From the NCBI GenBank assembly GCA_014695255.1, contig JACJNX010000046.1, positions 183,566-247,565 of the forward strand: a DNA stretch of 64,000 nt, read 5' to 3'. This DNA is from Cyanobacteria bacterium FACHB-63. GTDB lineage: Bacteria; Cyanobacteriota; Cyanobacteriia; Leptolyngbyales; Leptolyngbyaceae. The position numbers were made by a program, and so were the translations under genes. Below are positions 59,523 through 64,000 of this stretch, one piece after another. How positions within the stretch are numbered: the first letter of the stretch is position 1; every line of letters begins with the position of its first letter. The notes beneath the pieces are model-generated. The model was given only the letters and a program-made list of their open reading frames with translations. It did not search any database and was not told the DNA's origin.

Positions 59523-60415
59523 ACCCCGAAGCTGATGTGATCTTCTTGATAAGACGGTGGCTCTACATGAATCATCACTCGAACTGGGCTATAACGCTCA
59601 ATTAACCGCGCTTCCACTTCTTCGGTGATTTGGTGAGCAGTTTCGACCTCGCTTGCATCGACAATCAAGTGCATTTCGATGAAGGTTTGTCGCCCAACGA
59701 CCCCACGCGAGGCAATGTCATGACAGTTAAGGACACCCGGAACAGTCATCGCGATCGCGTGAATTGCTTCGGGCGCGATCGCAATCTCATCTACTAGCCA
59801 GGGTAAGTTCTGCTTCAGCACTCCCCAACCGCTATAAAAAACCAGAATTGCGACAGGCAGTGCCAGCGCTACATCCAACCATTGCCAATTGAAAATCCAA
59901 ATTCCAATCAATCCCGCCAGTACGCTAATCGTGACCCAAACATCACTCATCGTATGCTGAGCATCCGCGATCAGAATTGGGCTATTGACGCGCATTCCCT
60001 CACGCCGCTCATAAAAAGTGACGAATAGATTGACTCCAAGCACAATCAGCAATAGCCAAAGCTCAGCTCCGGCAATTTTCACGGGTTCACTGGTCTTGGT
60101 CAGCCGCTCGATCGCGCTTTGCAAGATTTCAAAACACGCAATCCCCAAGAAAGCCGCAACGCCCAGCGCTCCAATAGCTTCATATTTCTGATGCCCATAA
60201 GGATGATCGCGATCGGGCACAGGGGATGAGAACCGACTGGAAACTAATCCCAAAACATTACTCGCGCTGTCGGTCAAACTATGCAGTGCATCCGCGAGTA
60301 AACTGAGTGATCCGGTAAACCATCCCACTACCGCTTTTAGCAATAGAACAAAAAGATTTAGAAGCAGAGTAATGATGAGAACTTTACGGACAGTCGATCG
60401 ATTATCTAGAACCAT
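59519..60415 (-). CDS. cation diffusion facilitator (CDF) transporter
   Basis: 298 residues from the ATG at 60415. Six membrane segments with the CDF signature SLLADALHSLTDSASN in TM2 and ILIADAQHTMSDVWVTI in TM5, both carrying HxxxD metal-binding residues. The C-terminal cytosolic domain (from about 215) is the ferredoxin-like metal-sensing part with HDIASRGVVGRQTFIEMHLI. Likely exports Zn2+, Fe2+ or Mn2+ by proton antiport; the HD-type site is compatible with any of these. Confidence 0.92.
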   Translation of the reverse strand: MVLDNRSTVRKVLIITLLLNLFVLLLKAVVGWFTGSLSLLADALHSLTDSASNVLGLVSSRFSSPVPDRDHPYGHQKYEAIGALGVAAFLGIACFEILQSAIERLTKTSEPVKIAGAELWLLLIVLGVNLFVTFYERREGMRVNSPILIADAQHTMSDVWVTISVLAGLIGIWIFNWQWLDVALALPVAILVFYSGWGVLKQNLPWLVDEIAIAPEAIHAIAMTVPGVLNCHDIASRGVVGRQTFIEMHLIVDASEVETAHQITEEVEARLIERYSPVRVMIHVEPPSYQEDHISFGV

Positions 60416-60665
60416 ACCAATATCAGATAGCAATGGTTTTAGTGTAGATCTGGCCTATAAAGAATGCTCCAAAGCTTTGCTACTAAAAGCTTTTTGGTTT
60501 TGATAATACCGGAAGCTTTTTGAGAGAATTCTCATCTTCAAATCAAGATTGCGGCAATGACACCATTCATCATTGATTTAGTCTTGAGAATTGTTGTGAA
60601 AGATTATCAGCTAGAAACTTCAGCTTTACGATCGCATTCTAGAATGGATCATAAAGACTAAATTA

Positions 60666-61004
60666 ATGACGCAACTCACTTTAAATCTGGACACTGGCTC
60701 AGTAATGTTCCGCTTTACACCCGAAGCCGCACAAGAGCTAAAAGCAGCGCTCAACGAACTAATGGGATGCTTGAAAACAACTGCAACAAAGACGGGCAGC
60801 AAAGCTACACCTCAACCTTCCATGGAATATCGTTACACAGGCGATATCTTTCTTGAGCTTTTTTGCAATCCAAATATTTGGGCATCTCCGTTTGCGGCAA
60901 GGGTTCTCGTAACGTTGCGCGACGATCGTATCCGGCTCAACACCGAAGCCGAACTGAGCCGCTTAATCGAAGACATTAATCAATATCTTGAACAACATTC
61001 ATGA
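60666..61004 (+). CDS. hypothetical protein upstream of photolyase
   Basis: 112 residues, soluble. The first 45 residues form a beta-alpha pattern (TLNLDTGSVMFRFTPEAAQE), followed by a Thr/Lys linker and a second segment (VLVTLRDDRIRLNTEAELSR). No motif recognised. Its stop overlaps the photolyase start (ATGA), so the two are translated together. Confidence 0.7.
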   Translation: MTQLTLNLDTGSVMFRFTPEAAQELKAALNELMGCLKTTATKTGSKATPQPSMEYRYTGDIFLELFCNPNIWASPFAARVLVTLRDDRIRLNTEAELSRLIEDINQYLEQHS

Positions 61005-62650
61005 AGCGCACGATCGTCTGGTTTCGCCGGGATTTACGCATTAGCGATCATGCGCCTCTGCATCGGGCTGTGTCGCGAGGTGCTGTGATTCCGGTGTTTA
61101 TCTTTGATCGTGCCTTGTTGCATCATCCGGAGACAGGTTCGGCGCGGGTCGCATTTATGCTGGATTGTTTGCGATCGCTCGATCAGGAATTGCGCGATCG
61201 AGGAGGGCGTTTAATTCTGCGATTCGGTGATCCAGTGGAGATTCTGCCGAATCTGATTCGCGAAACTGAGTCAGATGGTATCTATGCTTATGTTGATCAT
61301 GAACGCATTTACGGTCGAGTGAGAGATGCCCGTCTCAATCGTGCTTTGGCACAACAAAACCTAAGAATTCGCTGGTTTGAGCCAACCGCCGCAATCTCGG
61401 AACTCATTCCTTATGGCGATTATCGGAGGTTTTGGTATCGCGAAATGGAGTCGGAACTGCTGCCAACGCCAATCAACATTCCGGCTCCCGATGATGTGTT
61501 TAGTGAACCCATTCCCACGCTCACAGATTTAGGATTGCTACCGGATCGCAAAATGATTCCGCCTGCGGGAACTCACGCTGCCAGAACGCTACTCCAAGAA
61601 TTTTTAACCGAGAAAGTCGATCGATATTACTGGCAACTCTCTTATCCCGGCGCAGAGATCACTTCTGGCTTGAGTCCACATATCAAGTTCGGAGTGATTT
61701 CAATTCGTGAATGTTATCAAACTGCACAACGACTACTGAAATATGACAGTAATCAGAAAATACAACGCAGTCGAAAACAATTCATTTCACGCTTGCGATG
61801 GGGAAGTGGATTCGCTCAGAGATTTCGCTATCTTCCTCAATTAGAACTACGATCGCTCTATTCTGTGTTCGATCAAGACGGTTGGCAGTTTGATGAAACA
61901 CTGTACGAAGCCTGGAAAACTGGACAAACTGGATTCCCGATCGTCGATGCAGCCGCTCGTTGCTTGGAAACCACAGGCGGCTGGATGGCAATGAACTTTC
62001 GATCTCGTGCTCTGTATTCAAGCTTTCTCAGCAATTTACTTGGAATGGACTGGCGCTACGGTGCGCTCCATTTCATGCGGCATCTAATTGATGGAGATTG
62101 CCCGATCGATCATTATCAATGGGCAATGCAAGCGGGTGTAACTCACTGCTTAGATAAAAGCTGGACTCGGATTTACAACCCTGAGCAAGCTGCGGTCGAT
62201 CGCTGCGATCCCAATGGCGAATTCATCAAAAAATGGGTGCCAGAACTTGCTCATATTCCCGCAGTTCAACTCGGTTTACCACCGCGAGTCAAGGGATATC
62301 CGGCACCGATTCTAAACTACAGAGAAGCGAGGCATCGGCGAGTGCAACAACTTGAAGCACAACGATCGCACTTTCGCCAAAGTTCAGACCTCTTGCCGCA
62401 TCTTGCTCGAATGTCCGAATCTGTCTTACCTTTCGGACACGATCGGTTTGAGAGCGAGATTCAATGGGCGCAACTGCCTTCTCCTGATTTATTTCCGATT
62501 GCCCTAGACCTCGACAACTTGGACTTAGAGCGATCGTCTTGGCTACGAAGTTGGCTCGTCGCCCACGTAGAAATTAAACCTAAAACTACAACCCGTCGCA
62601 AACCTTCTAAAATTGACTCGAACATCATCCAACTCGCTCTGTTCGATTGA
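61001..62650 (+). CDS. phr: deoxyribodipyrimidine photo-lyase
   Basis: 549 residues. Residues 1-165 are the antenna-binding Rossmann domain (IVWFRRDLRISDHAPLHRAV). The FAD domain has KFGVISIRECYQ, SRLRWGSGFAQR, GQTGFPIVDAAARCLETTGG, WMAMNFRSRALYSSFLSNLL and the core DWRYGALHFMRHLIDGD with KSWTRIYNPEQAA. It repairs cyclobutane pyrimidine dimers with blue light. The C-terminal 70 residues after GYPAPILNYREARHRRVQQL extend beyond most class I enzymes and are unassigned. Cryptochrome-like function cannot be excluded. Confidence 0.93.
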   Translation: MKRTIVWFRRDLRISDHAPLHRAVSRGAVIPVFIFDRALLHHPETGSARVAFMLDCLRSLDQELRDRGGRLILRFGDPVEILPNLIRETESDGIYAYVDHERIYGRVRDARLNRALAQQNLRIRWFEPTAAISELIPYGDYRRFWYREMESELLPTPINIPAPDDVFSEPIPTLTDLGLLPDRKMIPPAGTHAARTLLQEFLTEKVDRYYWQLSYPGAEITSGLSPHIKFGVISIRECYQTAQRLLKYDSNQKIQRSRKQFISRLRWGSGFAQRFRYLPQLELRSLYSVFDQDGWQFDETLYEAWKTGQTGFPIVDAAARCLETTGGWMAMNFRSRALYSSFLSNLLGMDWRYGALHFMRHLIDGDCPIDHYQWAMQAGVTHCLDKSWTRIYNPEQAAVDRCDPNGEFIKKWVPELAHIPAVQLGLPPRVKGYPAPILNYREARHRRVQQLEAQRSHFRQSSDLLPHLARMSESVLPFGHDRFESEIQWAQLPSPDLFPIALDLDNLDLERSSWLRSWLVAHVEIKPKTTTRRKPSKIDSNIIQLALFD

Positions 62651-62692
62651 CGCGACCCTAAAAAATTCCCTTCCGGCTCCGAGTACGATAGA

Positions 62693-63811
62693 ATGCCCTT
62701 CGTGAATTGCGAAGTGTTCATCGTGCAATCATCCCCCCAGTTAGAAAAAAAATCTCGTCGCCTCCTAATTGCTGCAAGCGGCACAGGAGGTCACGTCTTT
62801 CCCGCGATTGCTGTCGCTGAACAGCTCCCCAACTTTGAAATTGAATGGCTGGGTGTCCCCGATCGCTTAGAATCGCAACTCGTAGGCGATCTCTATCCGA
62901 TTCACTGCATCTCAGTGGCAGGATTCCAACAAAAACTAGGCCTAGGAACAGTCAAAATTTTATTCCGCTTAATCAAGTCAATCTGGGACGTGCGACAAAT
63001 TCTGCAAAAAGGTCATTTTGACGGGGTATTCACAACAGGCGGATATATTTCTGCACCCGCGATCATTGCAGCGCGATCGCTGGGTCTTCCCGTAATCCTG
63101 CACGAGTCGAACGCTTTACCCGGAAAAGTGACGCGATTTTTTGCGCCATGGTGTACGACAGTCGCGATCGGCTTCAAGGCCGCCGCCAAGTCGTTACCAA
63201 AAGCAAAAACTGTCGTCGTTGGAACTCCTGTACGATCGCAGTTCAGAACCGCCCTCTCACATCAAGACAAGCTAGATTTGCCGATCCCGAATGATGTTCC
63301 TCTAATTGCTGTAGTTGGTGGAAGTCAGGGTGCAGTGGCAATGAATCAACTGGTCAGAAAAGCTGCTCCTGCTTGGTTTGAAAAAGGTGCTTGGGTTGTC
63401 CATCTAACTGGAGAAAACGACCCAGATGCAAAAAGCTTGCAGCATTCACAATATTTGGCATTGCCGTTTTATCAAAACATGGCAGATCTATTGATGCGAT
63501 CGAATTTAGCAATCAGTCGTGCTGGAGCAGGCACGGTCACGGAGCTTACTGTAACCGGAACCCCTGCAATCCTAATTCCGTTTCCTTTTGCCGCAGAAGA
63601 TCACCAAGCGTTTAACGCGAAAGTAATGGTCGATGCAGGTGCAGCAGAGATGTTTCGGCAGTCAGAATTAAGCGTAGAGCAGCTTCAGAGATCGATTCTG
63701 GCACTGTTAGAAAATCATGATCAACTAGAGAAGATGTCACAAGCGGCAAAGTCGATCGCTGTTGTTGACAGTGCTGAACAAACTGCGCGATTAGTTACAC
63801 AGTTGATCTAA
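62693..63811 (+). CDS. murG: UDP-GlcNAc:undecaprenyl-P-P-MurNAc-pentapeptide transferase
   Basis: Transfers GlcNAc onto lipid I to give lipid II on the cytosolic face of the plasma membrane. 372 residues, GT28 family. The N-terminal loop is AASGTGGHVFPAIAVAEQL, the second is GVFTTGGYISAPAIIAARS, and the donor-binding half has AVVGGSQGAVAMNQL, ISRAGAGTVTELTVTGTPAI and PFPFAAEDHQAFNAK. The start may be the ATG at 62693 or a slightly later GTG. Confidence 0.95.
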   Translation: MPFVNCEVFIVQSSPQLEKKSRRLLIAASGTGGHVFPAIAVAEQLPNFEIEWLGVPDRLESQLVGDLYPIHCISVAGFQQKLGLGTVKILFRLIKSIWDVRQILQKGHFDGVFTTGGYISAPAIIAARSLGLPVILHESNALPGKVTRFFAPWCTTVAIGFKAAAKSLPKAKTVVVGTPVRSQFRTALSHQDKLDLPIPNDVPLIAVVGGSQGAVAMNQLVRKAAPAWFEKGAWVVHLTGENDPDAKSLQHSQYLALPFYQNMADLLMRSNLAISRAGAGTVTELTVTGTPAILIPFPFAAEDHQAFNAKVMVDAGAAEMFRQSELSVEQLQRSILALLENHDQLEKMSQAAKSIAVVDSAEQTARLVTQLI

Positions 63812-63872
63812 AGCAAAGAAGATTGCTTAAGCTGTGTAAGCTTTCAACTGCAAAGCGAATTTAAACGTGAAA

Positions 63873-63897
63873 AAGCCCCCCGAAATCCGGGGGGCTT
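63873..63897 (-). terminator. rho-independent terminator of psbA
   Basis: aagcccccc pairs with ggggggctt around a short loop; on the minus strand it is followed by TTTTTC. It lies 24 bases after the psbA stop codon. Confidence 0.88.
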
Positions 63898-63920
63898 CCT
63901 CTTGCTCAAACCACTAGCGA

Positions 63921-64000
63921 TTAGCCATTGATTGCAGGAGCAGACAGTGCAACCGGAGCCGCTTCACCGGCTGCCAAGTCGAGCGGGAAGTTGTGAGCGT
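63921..64000 (-). CDS. psbA: photosystem II D1 protein, C-terminal end (partial)
   Basis: Only the last 26 codons are inside the window. They read AHNFPLDLAAGEAAPVALSA followed by PAING and the stop. This is the D1 C-terminus, with the processing site after LDLA, where CtpA cleaves to expose Ala344, a ligand of the Mn4CaO5 cluster. Asn-Phe-Pro-Leu-Asp-Leu-Ala is invariant in D1. The gene continues beyond the right edge on the minus strand. Confidence 0.95.
   Translation of the reverse strand, partial: AHNFPLDLAAGEAAPVALSAPAING

Noticed and set aside
1..64000. Abundant GCGATCGC and CGATCG sites as a special regulatory system
   Set aside because: They match HIP1, the highly iterated palindrome common in cyanobacterial genomes, and are spread evenly rather than clustered.

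Overview
The window comes from a cyanobacterial chromosome, most likely a filamentous Leptolyngbya-like species. Evidence: the C-terminal end of psbA (D1) at the right edge, a Psb30/Ycf12 gene, a CcmK carboxysome shell gene, a CruA/CruP lycopene cyclase, EbsA, several cyanobacteria-specific DUF proteins (2499, 3593, 2358, 2993, 3122, 3727), and HIP1 octamers (GCGATCGC) scattered through genes and spacers. Most of the window is ordinary housekeeping sequence.

Layout. 0-10 kb: a small hypothetical gene, a HAD phosphatase, the LivM/LivG part of an amino-acid ABC transporter, two toxin-antitoxin pairs (RelE-like and VapBC-like), pgi facing csaB, the DUF2499-DUF3593 pair, a phosphotransacetylase-like protein and ebsA. 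10-15.5 kb: an aldo/keto reductase, then two divergent-from-standard small sigma-70-like proteins and two proteins that share a repeated ~46-residue module; one of these sits directly behind the first sigma gene and has two predicted membrane segments. 15.5-25 kb: the lycopene cyclase, a ROK kinase, a 21-bp tandem repeat block bounded by a 33-bp direct repeat, a second aldo/keto reductase, coaD, a DivIVA-like coiled-coil gene, fabI, psb30 and a response regulator/histidine kinase pair. 25-45 kb: alpha/beta hydrolase, two secreted proteins, ccmK, glutaminase, a HipA-like/DUF3037 pair, an HdrB-like protein, a membrane Ser/Thr kinase overlapping a PstS-like binding protein, a coiled-coil/PLD-like/TPR protein, a CbbY-like phosphatase operon ending in an alkyltransferase-like protein, tRNA-Gln, a DUF4912 protein and cdsA. 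45-56 kb: cbiT, an Orn/Lys/Arg decarboxylase, ychF, a GET3/ArsA-like ATPase with an Hsp20-like tail, lemA with a TPR-DUF3137 partner, an ABC ATPase, yqeG, mltG and a DUF3727 protein.

56.5-58.7 kb is the most unusual segment: an HNH endonuclease gene followed by a strong promoter, a small ORF and an array of about eleven closely packed tRNA genes (Trp, Glu, Ser, Phe, Asn, two Gln, one unreadable, Lys, a short-armed TAA tRNA, Met, and a 5' fragment). Several are degenerate or structurally odd. A heptamer TGTAGTA recurs on both sides of the HNH gene and overlaps the -10 box of the array promoter, which looks like an operator. The rest, to 64 kb, holds DUF3122, a cation diffusion facilitator, photolyase, murG and the psbA end.

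Co-operation seen from position: short spacings or ATGA/TAATG overlaps link the toxin-antitoxin pairs, DUF2499-DUF3593, response regulator-kinase, kinase-binding protein, CbbY-secreted protein, HipA-DUF3037, LemA-DUF3137 and hypothetical-photolyase pairs. Many convergent genes are separated by strong hairpins that probably terminate in both directions.
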